From Vulpes vulpes (taxonomy: Eukaryota > Chordata > Mammalia > Carnivora > Canidae), in the NCBI RefSeq assembly GCF_048418805.1, contig NC_132788.1:50914792-50978791 (forward strand): a stretch of DNA of 64,000 bases, in the 5' to 3' direction. Position 1 is the first letter of the stretch. Every line of letters begins with the position of its first letter. The notes under the pieces were generated by a model. The model did not search any database and was not told the DNA's origin. It worked only from the letters and a program-made list of their open reading frames with translations. A program made the translations under genes and the position numbers. Shown here piece by piece: positions 11,456 through 22,884 of this stretch.

Positions 11456-13074
11456 TTTTTTTAGTCTGTATGAGAATATCTACTTTTATTTAAAAACACT
11501 TTAATTAAATTAGAAATAAAAATTTGAAATACAAAATAAAAAATAAGTTCTCTTTTAGATTTCAATTAGATAGTTAAAATTTGAATAAGGGCTTGCAACT
11601 AAAATAAGATACCATGTGCCAAAGAGGACCACCTTGGCATAACTTCTAAATTCTTACTAAAGATCTAGCAAGAATTTGGCAAAGTAGCTGAGCCTAAGGA
11701 CATTCTGGTGAAGGTAAGTAAAAATTTTAATAAAAACCAAATTGAGAGCAAAGTGCATTCTTAATGCATTTCCTCAAGCTCCAATATAATTTATATCAAT
11801 TGTAGCATTGCTAGGAACATAAGTCTGGTAAAAAAAAATATTGCTGGTCTGCAGAATTTGTAAACTATATATGTGCTCAATATTCTAGAACCTGGGAGGA
11901 GTTTCTTCCTTTCAAGATGATGGCAAACAAAGACTCTTAAGCTTAAAAGTACTGTCTTAATGAAATGCACAGTCTTTCAGTCTCATTAAATATGAAGCCT
12001 GTTGCTCTAGTGCAAAAGAGCAGTTACATAAAAGGAATGTTTGATTAGCTGTTGACAGTATTTGTAAATCTCAAGCATGAGTAGTTAAAGAGAGGTTTGG
12101 GCACATTAAAAACTCAATCTCATTTCCCTTTGCTCCCCAGCAATCATGCCATGCTTTCAGAACTGGCCTTCTCGCTGTCCAGCCAACCCAACCATCTCCC
12201 CATTTCTCCCTGACCTCACCCCCACCAGCTACCCCTGATCCAGCCCCTGCATCTTAAGCTGATGATGCACTTTATGCCTAGACTCACCCCACCCTCCAAC
12301 TGCTAATCACCATGACTCCAAAGCCTCTTCCAGCTATTCCATTTTGGATCGGTTCACCCCTTTTCCTAACCACTGTTGTATATAGTCAGCACTATATTGC
12401 TTATTTATGATCATATTTCATGTGCTTCTGCCTCTCTGAGTAGATTTCATAGGAAGAGACTTATTCACAAGTATTTTTAGAATTCTGCTTGAAATCTACC
12501 ATGGGAACTATGGAATAATATTTTTAGCAGTAGATCTAAATCTACAAACTCTTTGTCCCAAGGAAGATTTGTGAAGAGGAACATGACCCTGTTACCGAAT
12601 TCCCCAGCCTTAGGACACTGTCCAGAAGGAAAGAAGGTTCTGTAACCAAAGAGCACTTTCATACCATGCAAGAGTTCATCCCTAGTTGAAACATGTTGTC
12701 TTTTGCTTGCCTGGTTAAATGAAAAGAAAATGACACTTTGGAAGGAAAAAATTAAAGACCAAATGATTTTTTGATTCTAGTTTTAGCTCTTCTTGTGGTT
12801 TTTGAGAAGCATCTCAGTAGGGTGTCACGGAGTCAACAGGTAGCTAATAATGATGGTCTCGGCAAGCATGAATCATCTATATATTGATTTCCCTAACAGT
12901 CATGGTTAAACTTATCTTTAAAAATGATGAAATTATGAAGACGCAAGCCAATCAATGTCAATTTAACAGCATCAACCTGGAAAACAATATCTGGTTTTGA
13001 GAGGAATTAAACTAAAAAAAGTGTTCCAAAATGAGGAGAGTCTTCCCATTTTCCAAGCCAAACTAAAGATGGCT
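11456..13074. other. Unique sequence, no gene seen
   Basis: AT-rich with a C-rich segment at about 12120-12310. That segment could be a very old L2 fragment, but I cannot align it convincingly. No exon seen. Confidence 0.45.
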
Positions 13075-13180
13075 GGGTGTTTACTGAGCACTTACCATAC
13101 GCAGCATCATTCTAAGGAAGAAGGGGAGGGAGCTTCTCCGAAGTGAATATCCCTCCCCTCAAGGAGTAGGCATGCTTAAC
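13075..13180 (-). mobile_element. Probable L2 3'-end fragment
   Basis: TTTACTGAGCACTTACCATACGC and CCCTCCCCTCAAGGAGTAGGC correspond to the reverse-complemented L2 3' end. Highly diverged. Confidence 0.45.
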
Positions 13181-13317
13181 CTCATGATTACTAGAAGTTA
13201 TGAGAAATGGTACCTAAATGGAATCAGAATATCCACAGAAGGCTTTGTGGAGTCAATTGGCTATTTACTGGATTTTCCTTTAGGTAACCAGAACTAAACT
13301 ATAAACATTCTTTGAGC

Positions 13318-13420
13318 CTCTATGGGGTGCCAGGCACTGTGCTAAATGCTGGAAATACAATAATTAATAAAATAACCACTGAAAGAAGTCCCAGACTGTA
13401 CCTATAAATGCACAAGCATT
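13318..13420 (-). mobile_element. L2 3'-end fragment
   Basis: GGGGTGCCAGGCACTGTGCT followed by AAATGCTGGAAATACAATAA is the reverse complement of the L2 terminal block (TGTATCCCCAGCGCCTAG...). Confidence 0.7.
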
Positions 13421-13490
13421 ACTACATAACTTGCATACTAAGACGACACTAAATTCATTAAAATTCATGCACAGTATTTATTTACTATAA

Positions 13491-13538
13491 TTCTTCCTAA
13501 CTAAAAAAAAAAAAAAAAAAAAAAAATTCTTCCTAACT
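13491..13538 (+). mobile_element. Poly(A)-only retro-insertion with TSD
   Basis: A pure A24 run (13503-13526) is flanked by perfect direct repeats TTCTTCCTAACT at 13491-13502 and 13527-13538. A 12-base duplication around nothing but poly(A) has the structure expected when LINE-type target-primed reverse transcription copies only the tail of an RNA. The parent RNA (L1, SINE or mRNA) cannot be told. Confidence 0.85.
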
Positions 13539-13981
13539 GCCTTGTCATTTGTCCACTGTTATCCCAAGGTAAAGGGTCCTTTCCAGCATTGTTAAGAAGG
13601 AGGGATACCGAGCTGCACCTCTTTAGATGAAGGCCACTCACTTTTACCCAGAAAGAATGTCTTGGTGGCTTGTGAACAGACCTCAGAGAAAATGCCACAA
13701 TAGGGATATCTTTGTGGGGGCTTTACCATTCACAGAGGGTGGTAACCTTGGTTCAAGAGGTTACCCTTTTTAATTCAAGAAAAAATCCCAGTAGAGAAAC
13801 AGACTTGTACATGGTAATTCAAAGCAGAACCAGGCAACTGTGGTGCCATCATATTATGATTATCAGCATGGAGTAAACTCAACAAGACTACAAGCTTATC
13901 TCTTACCAATATTATTGAAAGAACAAATTTTAGAATCAGAGTTAAAAATTATTTTTAAACGTTAAAAAACAGGTACATATT

Positions 13982-14096
13982 GGGGCATCTGGCTAGCTCA
14001 GTCAAAAGAGCATGAGACTCTTGATCTTGGGGTCATGAGTCTGAGCCCCATGCTGGGTGTAATGATTACAAAAAAAAAATTAATTAACTTAAAAAA
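13982..14096 (+). mobile_element. Short tRNA-derived carnivore SINE
   Basis: GGGGCATCTGGCTAGCTCAG, CTTGATCTTGGGGTCATGAG, then a short body going straight to an A-rich tail with no (CT)n. This is the short, older tRNA-SINE form. TSD AGGTACATATTG (13971-13982) against AGATACATATTG (14097-14108), one mismatch. Confidence 0.85.
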
Positions 14097-15153
14097 AGAT
14101 ACATATTGTACTGTTTTCTTAATATTGAAAACCTGGAATTAACATAGAATAATGAATATGTCATAGCCATACAAACCACCATTCAGCTATTAAGATTGTA
14201 TTTATTAGCATGAATAATTTAATTTAATGTTTTTAAGTACATATGTATTCATGAGTATTATGAAATTTTCTCTCTTAACTTTACCTGGGTATTTTTTAAG
14301 TTCACCCAATTAACTTGTATCAGTTTTATAATAAAAGAATACTTGTAAAAAATGTCTAATAACACAAGAAAATGATAATTTTATGATGGCAATTGGAAAA
14401 ATCAGGCCATGAAAACTTAAAGAAGATATGGTTAAAAATAATATTTTCACTCATAGTAAAAATGGACTAAAGGAAAATACTTCAAAATATTTGTTCAATA
14501 ATCATTCAGCCCATATTTATTAAGCACCTGTTTCATACCAAACACTCTTCTATTCCCTGAATGTAGAGTGGGAAAGCAAGATCTTTTCAGAAACAGGTAA
14601 ATGCTGTGAAGAAAATATCACAGGTATAGTGATGGAAGTTAAGTGGAAGGGTGAGCTACTTTAGGCTGTGCAATTAGGAATTGTTGGTTGGGGGGAAAGA
14701 TATCTGAGATGGTTCCTAAACAGTAAGGAGATCCAGCATGGGAAGATGTATGGACATAGAGAAATAAGTAATCATGAAGGCAAAGACCCCCTAGATTAAA
14801 TGAGCTCTTTAGAGCTGGAACAGAGGGAGCAAGAAGGTAGGGAGACTGGTATAGGATGCATGTAGAGGAGTAGGCAAGGGTGAGATTGTGCAAGCCAGAG
14901 TGAGGAGTCTGCACTTTATTTCAACTAGTGACAATTCATTGTGAAATTTTAAACAGGGGTATGACATCATCGGAGTACATGCTGATGGAGTAGAGGTTAA
15001 GTTGGAGGCAGGATGAGACATCAAGCATGACCCCAACATGTAGAGCTATGTCTAGATGGTGATGCCATGCTGTGATGATCGCTCAGAGAAAGATGTATTT
15101 CAGGGTGGTAGAATGTGGATCTTAAGAATGAAATGTTCACTCTAACCATGTTT

Positions 15154-15339
15154 CTTTCTTTCTTTTTTTTTTTTTTTTTTTGTCTTCAGAGACTATTCAT
15201 GAGAGACACACAGAGAAAGGCAGAGACACAGGCAGAGGGAGAAACAGGCTCCCCATAGGGAGCCCGATGCAGGACTTGTTCCCAGGACCCCGGGATCACA
15301 ACCTGAGCCAAAGGCAGATACTTGATCACCCAGGCGTCC
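15154..15339 (-). mobile_element. SINE inserted in the L2 relic
   Basis: T-rich tail after TTTCTTTCTTTCTTTT, body GCAGAGACACAGGCAGAGGG, head TGATCACCCAGGCGTCC. Candidate TSD TCTAACCATGTTT (15141-15153) against TCTGAACGCGTTT (15340-15352), 10 of 13 matching; the CpG-like positions account for part of the difference. Confidence 0.88.
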
Positions 15340-15588
15340 TCTGAACGCGTTTTGTTGGACATACCAAGTGAAGTGCCTGGTAGGCGGCTGGTTATCTGAA
15401 GCTCAGTGAAGAGCTGGTGAAAAACAGGAATTATTGGGATATGGATAATGTTAAAAACATAGTTCTGGGTGGAATCACATAAAAAATTAAGTGAAAATAA
15501 AGAATACTTGAGAAGAACTGCTTCTGTCCCAATTCACAGGTAGAGCAGAGAATATAAAAAGAATAGCTGGTAAGTTATCAAGAAGACT

Positions 15589-15609
15589 GGGGGTGGGGGG
15601 TGGGGTGGG
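15589..15609 (+). other. G-quadruplex-capable motif
   Basis: Four G runs of 5, 6, 4 and 3 separated by single T's. This fits the canonical G4 pattern on the + strand. It lies inside the L2 relic. Confidence 0.8.
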
Positions 15610-15930
15610 CATTGATAGCTTGCAAGATGACCTGAAAGACTATTTCAAGATGGAGAAGTAATCAATGTGCCAAACATAGCGCAGAAGTTGAATAAAACAG
15701 GACAGAGAATTAACTATTGGGTTTGCAACACTGAGGTCATGGGTGACCTGGATAATGGCAGTTTTGATACAATGGTGAAGAAATAAGATCCATTTGGAAC
15801 AGGATGAGGAAAGAATGGGAGAGAAGGGGGCAAGAAGAGCAAACATAGAACACTCAATTGTATGAAAGTGAGTGAAGTAGTAGTAGTAGTTGAGAGGGAA
15901 TGTAGAATTTCCTTACAGGAGGGAGGTATG

Positions 15931-16140
15931 GGGCAGCCCCAGTGGCCCAGCAGTTTAGCGTCACCTTCGGCCCAGGGCGTGATCCTGGAGACCAGGGATC
16001 AAGTCCCATGTCAGGCTCCCTGCATGGAGCCTGCTTCTCCCTCTGCCTGTGTCTCTGCCTCTCTCTCTCTCTCTCTCTGTGTGTGTGTCTCTCATGAATA
16101 AATAAAAATAAAATCTCTTTTTTTTTTTTTAAAAAAAGGT
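15931..16140 (+). mobile_element. SINEC2A-type SINE
   Basis: Head GGGCAGCCCCAGTGGCCCAG, CGGCCCAGGGCGTGATCC body, (CT)n(GT)n, ATGAATAAATAAAAATAAAA tail. TSD GGGAGGTATG at 15921-15930 and 16141-16150. Confidence 0.94.
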
Positions 16141-16553
16141 GGGAGGTATGAAAGCTGACTGAAGGAAGGGATTAGACACAGGGCTTGCTCAAGTGGAGGG
16201 GTTCCCTTCATCCACTGCAGGGAAGTCAGCACAGTGGGACAGGTACAATGCGGGTCAAGTGGTGAATGTTCTGGCAGATGAGTGGGGGAGCCTCCATCTT
16301 TTACCTTTCCCATCTCAGCAGTAATTATCTCTGATGGACTGGATTATTGGTGAATTTTGGTGTTATAACACTTTTTTTTTTGTATTTTTCCAAAGCTTCT
16401 ATAATGAACATATATTATGTTCAGAATGAAAACAAACATTATAAACCAAAAGTTCAATGAAACTTAAAACTACACTGGAAACATGTGAAGACTTTAAAAA
16501 TAGTAATGTTACATAAGAGATTTATTTGAACATACATTAAAAAGAGGGAATAT

Positions 16554-16681
16554 GGGGCAGCCTGGGTGGCTCAGCAGTTTAGCACCGCCTTCAACCCAGG
16601 GTGTGATCCTGGAGACATGGGATCGAGTCCCACATCGTGCTCCTTTCATGGAGCCTGCTTCTCCCTCTGCCTGTGTCTCTG

Positions 16682-16721
<40 letters not shown>

Positions 16722-16751
16722 GTGAATGAATAAATAAAATCTTTCTTAAAA
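16554..16751 (+). mobile_element. SINEC2A-type SINE with long (CT)n
   Basis: Head GGGCAGCCTGGGTGGCTC, uninterrupted (CT)n at about 16682-16713, A-rich tail. Perfect TSD AAAAAGAGGGAATAT at 16539-16553 and 16752-16766. Confidence 0.95.
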
Positions 16752-16766
16752 AAAAAGAGGGAATAT

Positions 16767-17501
16767 CTTTATGGCACAATCCCTGCGCTGTTCCAGCTCT
16801 CAAGCTATCAAATACACTTCCCTCCTTAACTCTTTGTTTCTATGCGTTGTGTCTGGGGCAAGGGCTCAAGAAAATGCACCAGTATTATGATTCTGGAACT
16901 CAACTAGAAAACAGAACTTTCCTTCACTGCTGACTCAAGTCTAACACAAAAATGTCACATATACAATCAATCAATCAGTCTACATTATCCCAAACCCCTG
17001 TCTGCCTGGTCACAATTTTTTAACAAAGCCACATCTTGTTGCTTTTCATCCATTTCTGCCTCAGGCAAAAGCATTTTATGATGTTATGAAACATACAGTT
17101 TCCTGGTATAGATTTCCTTTTAATTTTTTTTTAGATGAAATAGTGATGCAGTTTTCTTCATCAGCTTCAGAATCCAAGTAGATCCAATTTAGGATTTTAT
17201 ATAAGCACCAAAAAAATCAATGCAAAGAGGAGGAAGTCAGAGCTGCCAATGTATATGGCTTATTGACTGAGAAGCAGAGGGGGGCTAGGATATCCAACCA
17301 TTACTTCCTTTTGAGTATCTGTCACTGTATTCCTGCCATAGAAGAAAGTGGCTTGATTCTCACTGAAATTTGCATTTTTACATTTATAAGTGACTCTAGA
17401 TGTTTAAGGCAGTTTAAAATCTGGCATACCATAAGGAGGAGAATATTACTGACCACAGCCACAAGAATTATTAGTTATCTTCATAGATGAGTACTAAATT
17501 A
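16767..17501. other. Unique sequence, no gene seen
   Basis: Contains a short (ATCA)n run near 16966-16978. No repeat family or exon recognised. Confidence 0.5.
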
Positions 17502-17513
17502 TTGTTCTCAGTT

Positions 17514-17710
17514 GTTGTTTTTTAAGATTTTATTTATTTATTTATGAGAGACCCAGAGACAGAGGCATAGACACAGGCAGAGACACAAGCAGAGGGAGAA
17601 GCAGGCTCTCTGCAGGGAACCCAATGAAGGACTCCATCCCAGGACCCCAGGATCATGCCCTGAGCCAAAGGCATCTAGATGCTCAACCACTGAACCACCC
17701 AGGTAGCCCT
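17514..17710 (-). mobile_element. SINE with 12-base internal duplication
   Basis: Tail AAGATTTTATTTATTTATTT, head ACTGAACCACCCAGGTAGCCC. The block GACACAGGCAGA is followed by a near copy, GACACAAGCAGA, adding about 12 bases to the usual body. TSD TTGTTCTCAGTT at 17502-17513 and 17711-17722. Confidence 0.92.
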
Positions 17711-17722
17711 TTGTTCTCAGTT

Positions 17723-18957
17723 TTAAAAGATTCACTTGGATGAGCACAATTACTCAGGTATTTTTCCAGTTCTATTTTCTACAAATAGTTTCCTAAATTT
17801 CACTTTAGTTTGCTGCAGTTGTTAGAAATTTTAATGAGAAGAAACCCTGGCTGGTCAGACAAGTCATTTCTTCAGTGAACACCTGACGCTGAATTATAAA
17901 CAGGATAGGTCTTCTGGGGAAAGGCAGCCACTGACAGAAAACCAGCAGCCTTTCTCCTTTCTTCTTCCTTTCTTTATATTTTGTTCAACCCTCCGTTCAT
18001 GTATAAGATGATTTCTTTTCCTTTTGGGTTTTTCTTCCCCCATTCATGTGAATTTCCTCGGAAACAACAACAACAACAACAACAACAAAGCATCAGAAGA
18101 GGAAGTTGTAGTTGGTTATGAGGGTTCTAAATACCAGCCTTTGTTCATCCACATTTGCAATAGCCTATTCTCAAGATTATTTTTTATTATAGGCTGAAGT
18201 TCTCATTTTGGTGGAGGTGCAGTTCTGTGTGATGGGAGGCAAGTCCCCTCGAGATTTGTATATGTGACTGCCTACTATCAGCCTAACCTTCAGGATGTCT
18301 GATGGGCTTTTCCCCCTTCCTTGCATAGCAAGATAAAACTTGCTGATATTTACAGTGATTAAAACAAATGACCAAACATGGCAGTTTTCATCTAGAGTCA
18401 ATTCACAATTATCTTCCTATAAGCCTGTGGATTTTCTGTGGCCAATTTTCAATTCCAGAAAGGTTTCTACTGGTCCCTCTGATCCTTCAGGGTTACTTCC
18501 CCCTCATTAGTCAGTTACTGCTCAGGGAATACCAACTACATTTAATATTAGATTAAGCAAAATATATAGGAAGGTGAATCATCAGGAAAACCCACGTTGC
18601 ATACAAAACACAAAAAGGAATGTTCGGGGTGTACCTCTTAGTTTGTGTCATTGGCACCATTTTGTAACTGAACAGTGTGTTAGAAGCATTTTAATACTCT
18701 CTAAAAATCTTGTTTGCATGTCCAATTCAGAGAAATGGGTCTGGCTATTTCAATTATTCTACAATTCATTATCTAATTTATAATTTATAAATGATTCAAG
18801 GGAAATCTGTTCTTCTTCCACCCAATAGTCCTTCCTGTTTCTTCATTTCAGCAGACATTAGCAGCACCGTGGACAACAGGAAAGAACTAGGGAAAGGAGG
18901 ATTAAAAAGCTCATTTTATGACTTATTAAGTTTCTGGTAAATGCAAGAATGGACCAG
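17723..18957. other. Unique sequence with (CAA)n, no gene seen
   Basis: Contains (CAA)n at about 18064-18088. Short open frames at 18177-18783 have no recognisable product. Confidence 0.5.
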
Positions 18958-18971
18958 AAAACAGATTGAAG

Positions 18972-19089
18972 GGCAGCCCTGGTGGCTTAGCAGTTTAGCG
19001 CCACCTTCAGCCCAGGGCATGGTCCTGGAGACCTGGGATTGAGTCCAGCGTCAGGCTCCCTGCATGGAGCCTGCTTCTTCCTCTGCCTG

Positions 19090-19122
<33 letters not shown>

Positions 19123-19166
19123 CTCTAATAAATAAATGAAATCTTTAAAAAAAAAAAACAAAAACA
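18972..19166 (+). mobile_element. SINEC2A-type SINE
   Basis: Head GGGCAGCCCTGGTGGCTTAG, (CT)n(GT)n, A-rich tail with AAAAAC units. TSD AAAACAGATTGAAG (18958-18971) against AAAACAGACTAAAG (19167-19180), two mismatches. Confidence 0.93.
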
Positions 19167-19474
19167 AAAACAGACTAAAGTAAGATTTCCTCATGTTCTA
19201 CTTTGGAACTTCCTCTATTCGTGTATTCCTTGACCCCTGCCATGGTGAACAATCAAGAGCTAGCTAATATCAAGGCAGCTATGAAAATCAGTGTTTTCAG
19301 GGAACAAATCAGGATGGAACTAGAAGAAATGGCTAATGAGCCCAATTTTAACAATTTAGATATTGGAATGAACAAAATTCAATTTGCTTTGACTTCCTAC
19401 AGCACTTACACTTGTATCACTAACTTGGCAGTTAGCACACACTGGTTTGTGCCATTATTACTATCAGTATCAGT

Positions 19475-19692
19475 TGGCATGTATTGATATTTTGCTGAAT
19501 TCTGGGCTATGTATGGTCCCTTACAATGTTTCTAATCTGTACAGCAACCATTCTAGTATCATTATTCCCATTTTACTGACAAGAAAACAAAGGCTCAGGG
19601 GTAAGTAATATGCTCGAGACCACAAAGTCCATTGGGTCAGTCATAGCATAAGGGTTGGACCCAAGACTGGCTGACCCCCAAATCCTCTCCAC
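19475..19692 (-). mobile_element. MIR fragment
   Basis: ATTATTCCCATTTTACTGAC, AAAACAAAGGCTCAGGGGTAAG and CCACAAAGTCCATTGGGTCAG follow the reverse-complement MIR order up to a GGACCCAAGACTGGCTGACC-like end. Confidence 0.75.
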
Positions 19693-19699
19693 ATGGCTT

Positions 19700-20858
19700 T
19701 CTCAATGTCAGGTGTAACTATTTACAGGTCTCATTCTCTTTCCTAATGAGACTGGAAGCAGCCAGTGGAGGATGGAAGAGGGAATCCCTAGGGGCACAAG
19801 GACCTAAAAAATTCCATATCCTTGCATCACTCATTGTTTCCTGTGCAATGCTCAATAGGTAGATTGATTGTGTCTCCATTTTGGTTGGGGGTTTTTGTTT
19901 GTTTTAGCATCATTTTTGTTTCTATAGAAAGGCCAACTGCAGCAATGCAATTGCTAGTAGTAAAAGCACTACCAAAGTATAGCTTATTTTTTTAAATGTG
20001 TCACAACCCTGTGCTATCACTTATAAATGGGTAGTATACATACAAATCCAACCCAGGGGACCCTTGGGAACAGACAAAGGAATGTAAGCAGCATTATCCC
20101 AATGGTCCCTGAGTATTGATGACAACATGATGATTATGGTCAGAATGTCTTGCTCTACTCTAAAGATGGATTTGTCAGGAGGACAGGCATCACAATCTGT
20201 AATTACAAGTGAAAATGCAATCTCACCAGCCTGAGATGCAGGTTAATTTGAGCCCCTTGTACAAAATAGAAAGAAATGGTAACATACCAGGTGTCAAATT
20301 TCAAAAGAGAAAACAGGATAGCTCCTCACTGGATTACTCTCCCTCAATAATTTAGAACAAGGGGGTAATCCCAAAGAAAAAATTGAAGTTGTGTCTTTGC
20401 TTATAAAGCGTACTAAAAGTTGTTTGGATATTTTTGTTAATTTATTCAATGATTCTTACTCGGCACACAACAGAGACGTCTATACAAATGCTACTATCTT
20501 CAGAGGTTGCCACTGCTTACACAAGGGTCAACACACAGCTCAATGAATGCATATTTACCTTAACTCACTGATCAATGAAATGAGAGCTGCTTCTCAGAAA
20601 CGAAACATATAACCTTGGAAGCTTTTGGAAACTATCACACAGAGAGAAATGGTCACTGTAGAAAGCTTTCTCACAAAAAGTGTTTAAAATGACCAACAGA
20701 CCATCCACCCATTTGGGCCATACTCTGCACCCCTCTGACATTTCAAAAAACAGATGGAGATGGAATAAATAGAGATTTTTCAATTCTCAAAATTTTATAG
20801 TACCTTTTGGGCTTGATTCTTAGTAGACAAAAGAGCAACTCCTCCATTTTTTAGTAGA
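19700..20858. other. Unique sequence, no gene seen
   Basis: No recent repeats. No open frame with coding features and no recognised repeat family. Confidence 0.5.
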
Positions 20859-20859
20859 C

Positions 20860-21055
20860 AGGCTTGTGCTTCAGCCTGGAGCTCTCCTGTTCTGCTATAG
20901 CTGCACTTTTAGTTTCCTAAGTGACCTCGGGTAAAACACTTAACCTCCTTGCATTTTAGCATGTCCAACTGTGAAATAAGAAAGATAATGACAACAACAA
21001 TATTAAGGCTTAGCACCTACATACCACACTGAAGCGTTTTATGAATTCATCATAT
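20860..21055 (+). mobile_element. MIR fragment
   Basis: AAGTGACCTCGGGTAAAACAC, TTAACCTCCTTGCATTTTAGC, AACTGTGAAATAAGAAAGATAATGAC, then AGCACCTACATACC follow the sense MIR core in order. Confidence 0.75.
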
Positions 21056-21059
21056 TGGG

Positions 21060-22250
21060 CTTGGAAGGGGCTTTTAGGCTTCAAAGCATCTGAGAACCAT
21101 TAGCAAATTCCCACATTAATGTAACATATATGGTCCATAGAATTACCTGAGAGGTTTTGCAAGGTAAGTGCATGCAAGTTACTTTGCAGGCAAGACATTA
21201 GGTAACATTCAAAGAAATACAATAGCTTTTGCTATTTACCTCAGGAAGGAATAGGGGGAAAAGCAATTTTAATGCATCTTACCCAGTTTGGTGAGAATTA
21301 TAAAAGTACCCAAGTAAAAGATCAGCCTCTGAGAGTTTTAATGGGAGCTCTGAGAATAGGTAATGGATAACCAGCAAGGTGATTCTTCCTATTATCCCAA
21401 TCCCACCTTTAACACTGTCACCATGCCCTCCTCTCTCACTCTCCACCATTTCACATCCTTTTCTCCCAACAAAGATGCAATTTCTAAGCAGATTTTTCAG
21501 GTTAGACAAACCTGCTTAACTACTAAATGCAGCTCTAATTATGTCCTGTTAGATCATGCAGTACATTCTTAACTGTAATGAACTTTATGCTGACACATGA
21601 CTGCATTAGACTGCCAGCACTGATGCCAAGCCCTGGGACCACACTTCCCGAAGAGTAGCATCAGCCAAGTTTAGCACTCTCAGTTCCAAGACCATGCAAT
21701 GAATAGTGCTGATACATTTTAAAACAGTCTGGATATTTATCATGGCACAAAATTTCAAAAGTACATTGTCACAAATACATACCGCTTGGACTCAAGCGGT
21801 GACTTTGTAGATGATTTCAGATGCTATGTCCTTCATCATGAACATGGAAGTTGTAGGCAAAACCCTCCTTAACGGAAATCTGATCAGTTTATGTGGCTCC
21901 TATACCTTCCTTTATCTGTTGGGTTTACTTTCATTTTGCCCCATCTCTCATGCGTGATCGACGCAATATCATTTGAAGACTCCAATTTGTTGTTTCTTAC
22001 AAAAAAAGATCTGCCAGCAAGTTTGTTGAGTCCTGATCTGTTCTTTGCTGTGGAAGGCTTTGTGGCATCTCATCAAGTGGTTGTGGTTGATGTCCACATT
22101 GTAACTGGTGTGCAGAAGTCATTGAACAATGGCATTAAGACATGAACACTAACCATTGGGAGATCTAGGATACTACTATACAACCCCGAGGAATCGCTTT
22201 GCAAAGCTGATAATTTTTTCTATTTCTGGAACCAAAGAATTTCTAAAATG
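21060..22250. other. Unique sequence with small hairpin, no gene seen
   Basis: A perfect 8-base stem, ACCGCTTG/CAAGCGGT, with loop GACT lies at 21781-21800. An 84-codon frame at 21891-22145 has no domain I recognise. Confidence 0.5.
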
Positions 22251-22252
22251 GA

Positions 22253-22400
22253 GCACTACCCTGGAAGTCAGGGGACCTGTGTTCTAGTCCCAGTGTGGCC
22301 CCTGAGCAGGAGGGGTGCTAGACAAAGTACTTCAGTTACCTAGGCCAATATTTCTTCAAAAGAGTTGAATTTGATGCTCTATTAGCTCCCTATGAATTGT
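22253..22400 (+). mobile_element. Probable MIR-class fragment
   Basis: GGAAGTCAGGGGACCTGTGTTCTAGTCCC, then ACAAAGTACTTCAGTTACCTAGGCC and TGAATTTGATGCTCTATTAG. The order matches the sense MIR 5' half, but divergence is high. Confidence 0.5.
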
Positions 22401-22470
22401 AAAATAGGCATATAATAATATGATTCCATGACTTTTCATACTTATGTGTATTTACAAGATATATTAAAGG

Positions 22471-22872
22471 GGGTGCCTGGGTGGCTCAGTCGGTTGAGGG
22501 TCTGACTCAAATTTGGCTCAGGTTGGGACTCCTGGGTGGCTCAGCAGTTGGGCATCGGCCTTCAGCTCAGGTTGTGATCCAGGGTCCTGGGATCAAGTTC
22601 CACATTGGGCTCCATGTGAGGAGCCTGCTTCTCCCTCTGTCTATGTCTCTGCCTCTCTCCATTGTCTTTCATGAATAAATAAATAGAATCTTTAAAAACA
22701 AATTTGGCTCAGATCATGATCTCAGAGTCATGAGACTGAGCCTCCAGTCAAGCTCCATAATCAGCAGGTAGTCTGCCTGAGATTATCCCTCTCCCTCTGC
22801 CTCTCCTTCTCCCTCTAAAATAAATAAATAAATCTTTAAAAAATAAATAAATATAAATTAAAAAAATAAAAA
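22471..22872 (+). mobile_element. Old SINE split by a younger SINE
   Basis: The outer element starts GGGTGCCTGGGTGGCTCAGT, breaks at 22521, resumes at 22713 (ATCATGATCTCAGAGTCATG) and ends in (AATA)n-rich sequence. Outer TSD ATATATTAAAGG (22459-22470) against ACATACTAAAGG (22873-22884), two mismatches. Confidence 0.88.
22522..22698 (+). mobile_element. Younger SINE nested inside the old SINE
   Basis: Head ACTCCTGGGTGGCTCAGC, own (CT) region and ATGAATAAATAAATAG tail. Perfect TSD CAAATTTGGCTCAG at 22508-22521 and 22699-22712, which duplicates the outer SINE's own body and fixes the order of insertion. Confidence 0.93.
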
Positions 22873-22884
22873 ACATACTAAAGG

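Larger units (their letters stand above)
14505..15853 (-). mobile_element. Long L2 relic from reverse-transcriptase region to 3' end
   Basis: On the - strand this runs from a degraded reverse-transcriptase stretch near 15850 to the L2 3' end near 14510. A - strand frame at 15640-15846 reads IKTAIIQVTHDLSVANPIVN, which resembles the L2 segment before the catalytic 'FDT.DH' block. Further left come blocks matching the 3' region (AGGAGTCTGCACTTTATTTC, GGGGTATGACATCATCGGAG, CATATTTATTAAGCACCTG). It is split by the SINE at 15154-15339. It may continue beyond 16150, where TCCACTTGAGCAAGCCC on the - strand is L2-like. Confidence 0.75.

Noticed and set aside
12120..12310. C-rich stretch resembling an exon or L2
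   Set aside because: No open frame or convincing alignment from memory. Left unassigned.
19203..19487. 94-codon frame with a plausible charged helix (VFREQIRMELEEMANEP)
   Set aside because: No family recognised, no splice sites I can defend, and it runs into a MIR fragment.
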